Shown here: piece by piece, positions 12,741 through 22,855 of the stretch
Position numbering within the stretch: position 1 is the first letter of the stretch
How the letters are laid out: each line of letters begins with the position of its first letter
DNA from: Athripsodes cinereus
Lineage: Eukaryota > Arthropoda > Insecta > Trichoptera > Leptoceridae
Direction of reading: 5' to 3'
Assembly (NCBI GenBank): GCA_947579605.1
Contig: OX388305.1
Span: forward strand, 31,571,542 to 31,635,541
Length of the DNA stretch: 64,000 bases
Translations under genes and position numbers: made by a program
The notes under the pieces: model-generated
Databases searched by the model: none
What the model saw: the letters and a program-made list of their open reading frames with translations, nothing else
What the model was told of the DNA's origin: nothing

Positions 12741-13894
12741 TTAATCTTGATTATTAAGTATAGCTATCATTAAAAGTAAATCGTTGTTGGATGATTTGTG
12801 ATCAGTCAGTGAATATTGGGTACTATAATTATTTAAACTTAAGGCAACAGTCTTTATGTTATAGAGATACCAAACATAAAAGTCAAAAAATTAATGTGAA
12901 TTATAATAAGAATTACTAATATATAATATTATGCATATTTATATAAAATATTCCTGAGGAAAACCAATAAAATTGTGATGGTATTGATATATCAATATTT
13001 AGTCTGTCCATAATGAAATGTATGTGACTTGTGATAATAAGTATGTAGTTAGATAGAATGTATATACCTAATGTGATGACTGTATTAGTTTTGAATATAA
13101 TATATTTTTTTATGTATTAAGAAACTCTTTTATGACTATTCCTCTGTAATGAAAATACCTTCATTTGATTTTCCTTTGTGTATGGTTGTTAGCTCCATCT
13201 GACGAAGCTGCCTCTAAGCACAACATTGTACGTAAAGAAAGCTGTTATTCCTTAGGAAAAATACAGAAATGTTTCCTACTACATTCAATAGAGTCTATAA
13301 CACGTTTTTAATGATAAGCCACAATAAATATCATCAATATTTCTTACTGTATTGAATATCTACCTTATAACTGAAATTATCTTATTGCGTAAAGAAGATA
13401 ATTTTATTTTCCCAATTTCAAAAGTTTATATAATATGACCCGAACGCAATCTTGTGGACTATAATGTCGGTCATCAATTGCCTATTGCAATCAAAGATAA
13501 TAATATATTAGATCGGTAATTCAAAGAAAAAATCGGTTATACGGCCGATCAAATTTTGCTGCCAGTTTTAAACTAGTATTGGTTGAGAAAGTTTGTAAGA
13601 CAGTACATAACAATTTTTCCAACCCTTGGCAGGTATGAAGGATGTCCTAGGTACATTTCAGCATTACTAGGAAAGAGACCACTATCATCTGAAAGATATG
13701 GAGTGAAACAGCATATTATTATTATTGTAATTATGAATGTTGGAATACAAAATATCTGAAAATGTACCGCGCTGCAACTATAGCATGTTTATGGTTGCAA
13801 TTTGCTTTTCTCAGTACTTCCAAGTCTCTGACTAGATCCATGTATGGCTAACGAAGCATTCTTCTATGCGACCATTTCATTGATGGTTCTAGAT

Positions 13895-14099
13895 CAGTGG
13901 TTCTCAAATTTGACTGGACTCTGACCCATCTATAGCAAAAATTTCCAATCTTGAGACCCGCATTTGAGCTTTTTTTCTCCAAACATTGCTCCAACAACAT
14001 TTTTGTATTCATATACGGTGACGACTCGTCCAGTAGGGTCCACTCAACATTCACTCACGACCCACTGGTGGGTTGCGACATATAGTTTGGGAAATACTG
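13895..14099. mobile_element. hAT-type MITE (family 3), old
   Basis: Starts 'cagtggttctcaaat' and ends 'tagtttgggaaatactg', with 'gacccactggtgggttgcga' before the end. This is the classic end structure of nonautonomous hAT/Charlie-like elements across animals. No 8-bp duplication survives. The interior has no coding capacity. Confidence 0.6.
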
Positions 14100-14356
14100 T
14101 TTATTTATTTACATCTTCAACAGGGATATTAACAGTCATATTATAAATAATGTTGATCAGAATAATACAAAACCAGTGGACCAGCGAAGTCCCCTATTAT
14201 TACCAGTATGCTAGTTACAATCATTTTCAATAAACAATAGAGTATAGCATGTGGCATTCACAACAATCAGGGTTTTTACAACAACAAAAAAATCGTACAT
14301 AAATGCTACCAGTTGAATCAAATGTCGAAATGAGACAAAATATTTTTGCGTTTACA

Positions 14357-14470
14357 TATTCATAAATTCAAATGAGAATCATCAACATACATTTGAGAAA
14401 ATTAAAAGAAAATGAATATTATTCATAAATTCGAATGAAAATCAACAATACACAATTGAGAAAATTTAAA
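14357..14470. repeat. Tandem duplication of about 60 bp
   Basis: Two adjacent copies of a block with 'tattcataaattc.aatgag', 'atcaac' and 'ttgagaaaatt.aaa', diverged by a few substitutions and small indels. Confidence 0.6.
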
Positions 14471-14804
14471 ACATGATGGTTCATGGTTTTTGCTTTTGGT
14501 ATTCGGGCTTCCGATCCACATAGCATACCTAACAACCATATTATTTAGCATTTCAATATTCTTTGTCAAACTTGGCTTATTATTATAAAATATTGTTCTC
14601 ATGTTGTGAATGTGCTAAGGACTGCTTCAGTCATACAATCCTATTAAATCATTAAAGTACAGTGATTTTTAGAACCATTAAATTCTTAAAAAATACTAAA
14701 GAAATAAAAACAATAGAGACATTTTCAACATCATCATCTTTACAGGCGCGTCAACTGGAATGTTTGGAAAGCTCTAATATTCGTCTATTTATAGGTACTA
14801 ATCA

Positions 14805-15016
14805 TGTACCTGAGAGCCAATAGGACTCAAGTGCATTTTGACAAAAATGGTAAATTTATAAAAAAAACGGAAATAACACAGAGTTAAGTACAGAAATGGT
14901 TAGGGTCATAATAATTGAAGTGCGAATCACTATGGTATATCTTATATACAGCTTATTAGTAGTAAAATGTTGAAAATGACATTTTAATACTTAAGACTAA
15001 GTGGCTCTCAGGTACA
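14805..15016. mobile_element. MITE (family 2), copy 2
   Basis: Perfect 15-bp inverted ends 'tgtacctgagagcca' (14805-14819) and complement (15002-15016). Interior collinear with 12417-12740 once the nested RTE tail there is removed, so the two copies confirm the element boundaries. Confidence 0.75.
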
Positions 15017-15068
15017 GTATTATTTCCCACTAATGGGATGGTCAGTGAAATTACTGTATGTGACAAAC

Positions 15069-15559
15069 ATTGAAAGGACCCTCCACACACCCGGATATCT
15101 CAGGAGTCAAAGACTCCTATTTATCCGCACTTGCAAACAAAAATTTGTCCTCACGGGCGAGCCATATGGGCAGCCTGAATGGCCGGCCGGCCAAATCCGC
15201 CTCGTGGGAATCTTTTAAACTACTGTAAAACTTTCAATATCCCCTTAAGGTAGAGAAACACCAATATTTATATTTTTATTAAAATAATACAAGGATCCGA
15301 AATAAACACATAGGAAAAAAAAATAACAATAAGTATACCCAATAATCAAAATTTGTTACAAAAAGCAGAAATATGATGTCCAGAAACTTTTAAGGATCCA
15401 AGATAGAGAGCGCAGGGGTCACCGGTACCAGAGTAATGTGAAAACTATTCTCCCTCCCGAAGGGGACATCCCAACCAATGCTACTCTCCACCAAGGGAGA
15501 CAGGACGCACAAGAACGAAAAACGAGTTCGCCACACGAAAAACCGCACTCCAAATCAAA
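15069..15559 (-). repeat. 3' UTR of the R1-clade LINE
   Basis: Lies directly downstream (minus strand) of the R1 ORF stop. It shares the terminal 'attgaa.ggacc' motif, 'gggcagcctgaa..g' and 'gtccagaaactttt' with the dispersed 3' fragments at 5344 and 37116. No poly(A) is seen at the 3' end, as is common in the R1 clade. Confidence 0.65.
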
Positions 15560-17106
15560 TCAACCTGCAGATTCACCCGCGTCTGCCGGAGGTAAACCCG
15601 GCAAACCCAGGAGGTCCCACCTAGATACCCAGGTATCTACAAACTTTCTGAAGGCTCTAAAATTCTGAGGACACAACAGAACCTCACCAAACCAAATAGG
15701 TCTGGGAGTCCCTTCACTCATTTCCTCGAACATCAGATCTCTAGCATCCGTCATCACCAGACACACCCAAAGGATGTGGTCCGCATACTGCTTCCCCATC
15801 CCACAAACACACCACGGGCTCTCCGAAAGCCCAAGATCAAAAAGCTTGCACCTCAGGTCGCCGTGGCCCGTCACCAGCTGGACGGAAAAGTGGTCGAAGG
15901 ACAGGAAATGCTTTCTCAATCGTTCACAAACATCTGGGAGAAAACTGTAGACTAATCTAGCAGTTCTCCCCCTATCCCATCTATCCTGCCAAACTTCCAT
16001 CGTTTTCTGCCGCACCCTGCTGACTGCCCTATTAAATCCCCTTATTCCGGGTTCTGCAACAACAGACATATCGAAATGTACAACGTTACCGTCCGCCTTG
16101 AGCTTACGCCTGGCCACACAATCTAAGATTTCCAAGTCGGCTGGCAGCACACCAGCGATGACTGGGAGGCCATCGCTAGCTGCAGTCCGATACGCACCTG
16201 TGACAGCGAGCAGCGGGAGTCTTTGCCCCCTCAAGACCGCCGCCGACACAGAGCCAACCAATAGCCTATGCGACCAAACACGAGCAGCATACGTAGCCCG
16301 AGCCACGTATGTCGCCCGATATATGGTCCTCACAGTGCATGATCTAAGGCCCCATGTACCACGACTTAGTCTGCGGAGAGTGAAAAACAGCACTCCCGCT
16401 TTTTCGGCCGTCGCTCTTACATGTGGAAGAAAGGAAAGGCCTCTGTCTAGAACAACACCAAGATAACGAACTTCGTCAACCACCTTTACAGGTGATCCAC
16501 TCATCCGCAAAACCGGGTTCCTCCTTCCAAGCGAGCCCTTCAACCACATAGCAGAGGTCTTGCTCGGCGAGAAGACAAGCCTATTCACACTGCCCCATGT
16601 CAAAATGCGATCGATCGCGAGTTTAAATTTGCTCTCGATGGCGGATCTCGTGTTGCCAGACAGCAAGAGAAGCGCGTCATCTGCATATGCAAAAATTGTA
16701 CAACCAGGCGGAAGATCCACTTTTAACAGATCATCAAACAGGACATTCCACAGAAACGGTCCAAGGACCGAACCCTGCGGGCAACCCATGTCGACAATCC
16801 GTTCTCCTATAAGCCCCGCATGTGTGATTATCACTGATCTGCTGCCAAAGTAGCTGCTGACGATTTCGAACAGCCAACGAGGACAGCCTCGCATCTTCAG
16901 CTTCGTCAAAATGATAGGCCACCATGCATTGTCGAAGGCCCCAGCTATGTCAAGGAAAACACCCAGGACATTCTTATCTGTACATTCATTTTGTATGTGA
17001 CAAACATACAAATCGAATTTGGAAACTAGCTTGATAATTTTCTGCAATGGAAGGTATCTACATAACCCTTTTTCGTTTGAAATAATAGGCGCGGAAGTTA
17101 TAGAAA
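15560..17106 (-). pseudogene. R1-clade non-LTR retrotransposon ORF2, 5'-truncated (RT plus C-terminal zinc knuckle)
   Basis: An open frame of about 500 codons with no internal stop. Counting from the codon at 17047, motif A is FLDIAGAFDNAWW at residues 31-43; the AWW is typical of the R1/TRAS/SART clade. Motif B is GCPQGSVLGP at 89-98 and motif C, FAYADD, is at 119-124. Near the C-terminus is a CVCG...H....C knuckle. The endonuclease domain and the start of RT are missing, and the frame stays open to the edge of the Tc1 element at 17108. The relatively GC-rich, unbroken frame suggests a fairly recent insertion. It cannot transpose on its own because of the 5' truncation. Its position outside rDNA argues against a 28S-specific R1. 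Confidence 0.88.
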
Positions 17107-17108
17107 TA

Positions 17109-18487
17109 CAGTAGTGTGCGAATTAATGTGAACATGACTTAATTAAAACATTTTGCGTGTTTGCAATACTACACAATCACGATATGTCGGCCATTTTCAA
17201 TTTTGTGTATCTACTTCAGTCGTGTAGAGTATTAGCTGTCGTTTGGTTGTGAGTTTGGTGCAGTTAAAGCGATTTTGAAGGTTTTTTAAAGCAATTTCTA
17301 CCTACGGTCTGTTTTGTCAAGATTTTATTAGTGATTTTTTGAAGTTTGTGCAATGGATATCACTCCACGAAAACGGGAAAAGATTATCACTTTATGTGAG
17401 CATACTTCAATGAGTCAAAGGAAGATTGCCGAACAGTGTGGGGTTAGTCTGGGTGCTGTCAATAAAAAAATTAAGCAGAAAAGGGAAACTGGGTCTGTTA
17501 ATGTGAAAAGAGTTGGAAAATGTGGGAGAAAAAGAAAAACTTCAGCAAGGGATGAAGCATATATAATCAGAAAAAGTAAACTGAACCCTAGGATGACGAG
17601 TTTTGATCTGCAGCAAGATTTGGAGGCCAACGGAGTGAAAATTCATGACTCCACAGTAAGGAAACGACTCATTGAATCTGGAAGAAAGGCTATAAGACCA
17701 CAAAAGAAACAGTTGTTGACAGCAGATATGATGAAAAAAAGATATATTTGGGCTAAAAAGTATGCTGATTGGACGGAAGACCAATGGAAAAATGTTTTGT
17801 TTTCTGATGAAACTCACTTTTTGGTCCAAGGAGAGCGCTCACGTTATGTAAGAAAGAGTTCAAATGAAAAAATCACTTCTGCTCACATAGAACAAACGGT
17901 AAAACATCCACAAAAAGTTATGTTTTGGGGCTGCTTTTCTTTTTATGGTCCAGGATCGTTAGTGCCTGTTGTTGGGATGATGAACTCTGACAAATATAAA
18001 GAGTTATTGGAACAAAATTAAATGGGGAATTGGGAAAAATTAATTCTAATGATAAATTATGGTTTCAACAAGATTCAGCGCCTTGCCACAAATCCAAAAA
18101 GATGATTAAATATTTTGAAGAAAATAAAATAAATGTGTTAGATTGGCCAGGAAATTCACCTGACTTAAATCCAATCGAAAACTTATGGGCGATTTGCAAA
18201 CAACGGGTTCGAAAAATGGACTGTACAACTAAAAGGAAGATGATAGAAGCGGTAATTCAAGTGTGGTTTCGTGACGAGAAAATTAAAGAAAATTGTAAAA
18301 AATTTGTTGAATCGATGCCAAAAAGTCTTCAGGACGTAATAAAAGCTAAAGGAGGACATACATCCTATTAAAATAAAAAAATAGTAATATGAAAAAACTG
18401 TTCTTTAAATTAAAATCTCATCTTATATAAAAAATGATTATTTTTCTGTTTTGTATACCCATGTTCACATTAATTCGCACACTACTG
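17109..18487 (+). mobile_element. Tc1/mariner element, 1379 bp, DD34E type
   Basis: Perfect 28-bp terminal inverted repeats (17109-17136 and 18460-18487; start 'cagtagtgtgcgaatt'), each flanked by a TA dinucleotide (17107-17108 and 18488-18489), the Tc1/mariner target signature. It encloses a single transposase gene in two pieces. Perfect TIRs imply recent activity, or mobilisation in trans. Confidence 0.95.
17353..18371 (+). pseudogene. Tc1-family transposase with a one-base frameshift
   Basis: Catalyses cut-and-paste transposition of its own element. The first frame (17353-18021) has an N-terminal helix-turn-helix (about residues 10-40), a basic linker with GRKRK, a second HTH-like segment, and the first catalytic Asp in LFSDETHF (D152). 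The second frame (18030-18371) carries the second Asp in FQQDSAPCH and the Glu in NSPDLNPIENLW. Exactly 34 residues separate these two, making it DD34E. The frame changes within the A-run near 18013-18018, where loss of a single A would explain the stop. All catalytic residues are otherwise present, and total length (about 340 aa) is normal for the family. A sequencing or assembly error in the homopolymer is an alternative explanation. Confidence 0.93.
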
Positions 18488-19169
18488 TACCTAATTAAGT
18501 ATAACCGAGGGAAAAATGTAAAATAAAAAACGAGACAAAAAATATGAGTGGAACGAACTGGCATTCAAGGCACGGGCGAACACAGCAGGAGGCCATGCGA
18601 GGCGAGTGTTTCCCCAGGATATCAAAAATAGTAGAAAATCGACATACATCGTATTGAAGTATGTAAAAAGTAGGAAAAATTGGCATCGAAGTGGAAATTC
18701 TCCCTCTCCCCTTCTGGTAGAATTTAAACCAAATATAAGGTGGCTCTAAAATTAAGTACTAAAATGAGTAGATTGTGAAACATTTTATAATTTTTTAGCA
18801 AAAAAATGACCACGGGGAGTAGAAAGTTTTCATGCACAAATAACTAAATCTTGATATGACTGACTGAAAAAATCACCCATTTGATAGTTGTAACAATAAT
18901 AATGGTTTTTCCTGTAGTTAATTCACCCTTTTATTGAAGTTTTTAGTCCGCAGGTTACCCTAGTTATGAGTCAAGCCGTGAAGGTATAGTAATAGTAAAA
19001 AATATTTTCAAATGTATAAAAGGTGACATTTTGTGACATTTAAATTTTCAGTCAATTTTTCATAGAAACAGCTATATTGCATAATTATTTTGCCGTAGCT
19101 GTATTAGTTAAAAAATATTTTCATCATATTCTGAAAATTTAGTTTTAGTTGCATTTTATAAAAATAATA

Positions 19170-19280
19170 ATTTATTGCACAATACACATTTACAAAGTTA
19201 TAAAATAATAATGTGATACAAATAAATAATATTGTACAATGGGCGAGTTTATCGCAGAAGCGATATCTTCCAACTAACCC
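19170..19280 (-). repeat. LINE-tail repeat ('gcgataaactcgcc' family)
   Basis: Minus-strand copy of a short 3'-end repeat found at least nine times in the window: 'gggttagttggaaga.atcgc', 'gcgataaactcgcc', a spacer, then 'tgtac..' and an aataaa-rich end. It resembles a LINE 3' tail inserted without its body. Confidence 0.6.
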
Positions 19281-19317
19281 ATTTTATATTCTATAATACG
19301 TGATTTCTTATCTACTG

Positions 19318-19366
19318 GTTACCCCACTTGTGGGATATGCCGTGATGGTATAGTAGCAGTAGTAGT
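19318..19366 (+). repeat. SINE-A family, 3'-end fragment
   Basis: 'taccccacttgtgggatatg' followed by 'ccgtgatggtatagtagcag' and further tag triplets, matching the 3' end of SINE-A. Confidence 0.65.
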
Positions 19367-19977
19367 AGATGTACGAGTATTACACATATCATTAGTTAAT
19401 AATTAATGCCGGGGGAACCTGACATGACACACCACGAAGGAGAAAAGAACAAGTTCACCCAGTCGGTTAATAAAATATAAAAAATAAATGAACGCGTAGT
19501 AAGCAAAATAATTTTATGTATTGTTTTCATATTTATTACGAAACCTATCAGTCCATGTGAGGTTACCGCAAGCCACTTTTGTGTGATTCATTAGATAGAT
19601 GTTATATGTAATATGTTAGGGATAGATAGGGATGAATAACGTTATAGAAAATCGAAAACATATTGTGCCTTATTTTAATGATAACACTGATGTACACTCG
19701 ATGTTTTCCAACAGAGAGCCACACTAATGAATCTAACATTGCATCTAATATTCATGGTTGACCATCGATTTTTCATACGTTAATGGTACAATATTAATTC
19801 ATATTGTAGGTATGAAAAAATCCATTTCAGAATAGAAATAATTTAATGCATAGATAGGTGATAATCATAAAAAAATATTTTCATGTGTAAGAGTGAATCT
19901 TGATTTGTTATCTAAGAAAATAACGTATTCTAATTTTTTTATTCTTCTTATTACACTTTTTTGTCATATTCTGCCTC

Positions 19978-20178
19978 TTATATATACCCGAGGGCAGAAG
20001 ACCGTTAGGCAGACCAAGATAAAGATTGTTGGATAACATCAACCGAGATCTAGAGGATAGCTAAATGCTAAGGACGACTGGCAGTTCATTGCTCAAGACA
20101 AAAAGGCTTGGAGATCTATTGTTTCGGAGGCAAAAGTCTTGCAATGGCTGTTCGGCCATCGGAAGTACCTAAGTAAGA
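19978..20178 (+). pseudogene. LINE ORF2 C-terminal fragment
   Basis: Reads EGRRPLGRPR.RLLDNINRDLE and then, after a frameshift, KDDWQFIAQDKKAWRSIVSE. This is the GRPxxRWLDDI...DW..LAxDRxAWRxxV pattern at the C-termini of RTE- and related-clade LINE proteins. Only the extreme C-terminus is kept and it contains a stop and a frameshift. Confidence 0.65.
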
Positions 20179-20539
20179 AGGTATAGGTAAGTATTTTGCC
20201 TCGTGTTTTGCCAGTGTAAAATGTTCCAATATCAATATTATTTCGTGTCGTTTTGCGTAATAATAATATTATAATAACATATTTCTTAGTTTACTGTCGA
20301 AGAATATTTATCCTAAAGGATTTATCGAGTAAGAGAAAAGAAAACAATGTTGTTTATTTAACTTGGTACATTTAAAATAAGCGATAATTTTTCGATATAC
20401 TAACTCGTAAGAGAAGAACGTGTTGAGTTCAGCAGAATTATGGAGACAACTTGATTAGAAGATACTCGCAAGCGTGGAGGCAATTTCACGTCTCGTGTAG
20501 GAAAGTATTTCAATAATGTATAACATAATAATTTCTTAC

Positions 20540-20606
20540 ATACAGCTGATCTGCTGGCTACCCCACTTGTGGGATATGCCGTGATGGTATAGTAGTAGTA
20601 GTAGTA
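20540..20606 (+). repeat. SINE-A family, 5'-truncated copy
   Basis: 'acagctgatctgctggctac', 'cccacttgtgggatatgccg', 'tgatggtatag' and five tag repeats: the last about 65 bp of SINE-A with its triplet tail. Confidence 0.7.
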
Positions 20607-20869
20607 GTAATAATATTATAATAATTAATATTATTATGTGTTCCATGAAGAATAAGGGATTGGACTATATAAGTCTATATTTTTAAGAATTAAGGTATTA
20701 TAAAACAAATCGCTGATATACTCGTACATGTGCGTGCCTATAGGAAGAGAGAGGTAAAGATGATTTATAAAATGGCAAAGTAGATAAAATAAGTCGTAAA
20801 TTATGGAAAAATTATGAAAAGTCAATTAAGTCAGTTAAATATTATTTGGTTTTAAAATACTATTCAGCG

Positions 20870-21008
20870 AAGAGCTATGCCACCCATCTTGAGTGTCTAA
20901 CTATTTGATGGGCACGGAGAGGACAATCTGCATGTTTGTAACATGTAGTGAGTCCACTGGTTACCCCACTTGTGGGATATGCTATATTGGTATAATAGTA
21001 GTAATACA
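20870..21008 (+). repeat. SINE-A family, 3'-half copy
   Basis: 'gccacccatcttgagtgtct', 'gggcacggagaggacaa', 'catgtagtgag', 'taccccacttgtgggatatg' and an 'atagtagtaata' tail, all in SINE-A order, moderately diverged. Confidence 0.65.
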
Positions 21009-22254
21009 TAATGGAAAACTCTTTATATAATTACTCCAATCCTGTTTTCTCCAATCATGATATTGTAAATAATAATAATTATTATTAAATGAGTTAATTA
21101 CAAAAAATACTGTTAAACTATCACTATACATTTTTATTGCTTTGAACGTTTTCGTCTTCACTGATAGACATTTTCAAGAGGACTGTTTTCAATTTAAAAA
21201 TTAATGATGAATTTTCGCAGCGTTAACACAAATATATTGCAGTTATTATTAATAATAAATTCAGATAGATGAAGAGGTATACCTACCGAAAAGAATTAGA
21301 ACTAATAATTACATAATATACCCAGAAATAAAGTGCATCTGTCTCTACTTAAAGTTTTGTATAAAGTTCTCGATCTATTACATAATATTGCAGTATAGTG
21401 CAATTAGTAAACATTAAAAAAAAACATTATGTGTGAATGATGGCGCGATTGGATAAATAAATTAACAAAAAAATACATAGGTACAATGAAAATGTCGATG
21501 TTTGTTTAAATATATTAAACCTCCCTTATAATCTGTATATGATTTTAATAAGGTCATGAGTACGTATTGTTTTCACTATCACATTCCGTATTAAAGGGCA
21601 TTAGACCCCCAGCAGACCATCCTTCGTCACGTGCCATCACATCTGACTACTGATAATTACAATAACTTCTCTCTCTCACACACAGTAGGTATCATACTTC
21701 TATTCGTACTTCTAGTATTAAGCTTTGTACCAGTTAACAGGAGAATGTAGGGAACAACAGACAAATACTCAGCTACGTAACAGTCTACCAGCAAATCAAA
21801 TTGTTTTGAGAAACACGAGACTTATTGTCCCTCCATTTCAATACAATGTGTGCAACGTTTTCCATCAACTGACATTACAACACCGGATTTACACCATTTA
21901 TACGAAACCCCAATTTATAATTAAGCAAATGATTTTATGACGTGCTCATACTTCTTCTTCGTCATCATATCCCTCCATGTCAGAGGTTATACTAATTAAT
22001 TCTTTCACACTGACGTAGGTACATACAATGTGTTATCATTTGGCTGGAATATTTTTGTTACTAGTAGGTATATTCATCACACGCAGTATATAATAATAAT
22101 ATGTGAGTTACTTATGCTACCAATTCGAATGATTTATTACCTTATGTCACATATACATATTCATAGAGTGTTTTTTTTTGTATCTGAATGCTTTTTTATG
22201 GTTGTAAAAGATACATGTTTATATGTATGGAATAACATTGAGTTATATAATTAT
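21009..22254. other. AT-rich intergenic DNA, no feature seen
   Basis: No coding exon or clear repeat was recognised. The short frame at 21725-21940 has no family resemblance. Confidence 0.4.
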
Positions 22255-22466
22255 AATCCCGTGGAGCACCCGGTAAAGAATTGGTCTCCCACTCCGTTCT
22301 CCATAAGTTTTCGAGTGTCCTGTAAAAGGCAGGTGTTCTAAAAAATAAGACATTTTACATCTTAAATTCAGCGATGAGGTTTGCCACCCATCCTGAATGT
22401 CTTGACACTCGAAAACTTATGGAGATGAGTGGGAGACCAATTCTTTATCGGGTGCTCCACGGGATT
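22255..22466. repeat. SINE-A copy with an inverted second head (foldback)
   Basis: The SINE-A 5' head (22255-22320) is followed by about 84 bp of SINE-A body and then by the head again in inverted orientation (22404-22466). Arms of about 64 bp are nearly perfect complements ('cccgtggagcacccggtaaa' against its complement). The normal 3' half with the (TAG)n tail is absent. Confidence 0.8.
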
Positions 22467-22788
22467 TGAATATAGTAGGTATATAAGTTACATTAAGTGT
22501 TTAATAATTTGAAGTAGGTATTTAAGAAAGGAAAATAAAATATTGTAATTCAATTAATATAATTATTATAATTCATAATTGGACACCCGTCAGTACGCTC
22601 CTGACTCCAGTCACGTGCGTGAAATACATTGAGATGTTATCAGACTATTGTATGTAACACAGTCTGTTGTGTTGAAAACTGGATTTTCACTTACTCAGAA
22701 GTGTGGATGTCAATCAAATTAAGTTTTGAACTACTATAGATGAACTCGCACACATTGAAATGCTCAGAAAAATGGACATTAATATTTT

Positions 22789-22855
22789 GTCCAGACTGAG
22801 GATCGAACCCACGACCCCTCGCTTGTCAAGCGAGTGTGTTAACCACTAGTCCAAC
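22789..22855 (-). ncRNA. tRNA-Val-like sequence, unit 1 of the 637-bp array
   Basis: Minus strand: 'tagtggttaacac' resembles box A/D-arm. A perfect 5-bp anticodon stem (ctcgc/gcgag) holds loop ttgacaa (anticodon GAC). The T-arm 'ttcgatc' has a 4-of-5 stem. The acceptor stem pairs poorly, so this is a tRNA-derived module (probable pol III promoter), not a working tRNA. GAC is not the usual eukaryotic Val anticodon. Further copies are at 23426-23492, 24063-24129 and 24700-24766. Confidence 0.6.

Larger units (their letters stand above)
12171..12990 (+). other. Probable 3' UTR of the CRAL-TRIO gene
   Basis: The region after the stop codon has no canonical AATAAA before 12966-12971 ('ccaataaaattgtg'), so the 3' UTR may span the MITE and nested RTE tail. 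This is inference: a non-canonical signal nearer the stop is equally possible. Confidence 0.35.

Noticed and set aside
16098..16853. Long plus-strand frames across the R1 region
   Set aside because: They are antisense shadows of the GC-rich R1 ORF on the minus strand.
18490..18720. Continuation of the R1 LINE on the far side of the Tc1 element
   Set aside because: No RT or endonuclease motif in any minus frame there.
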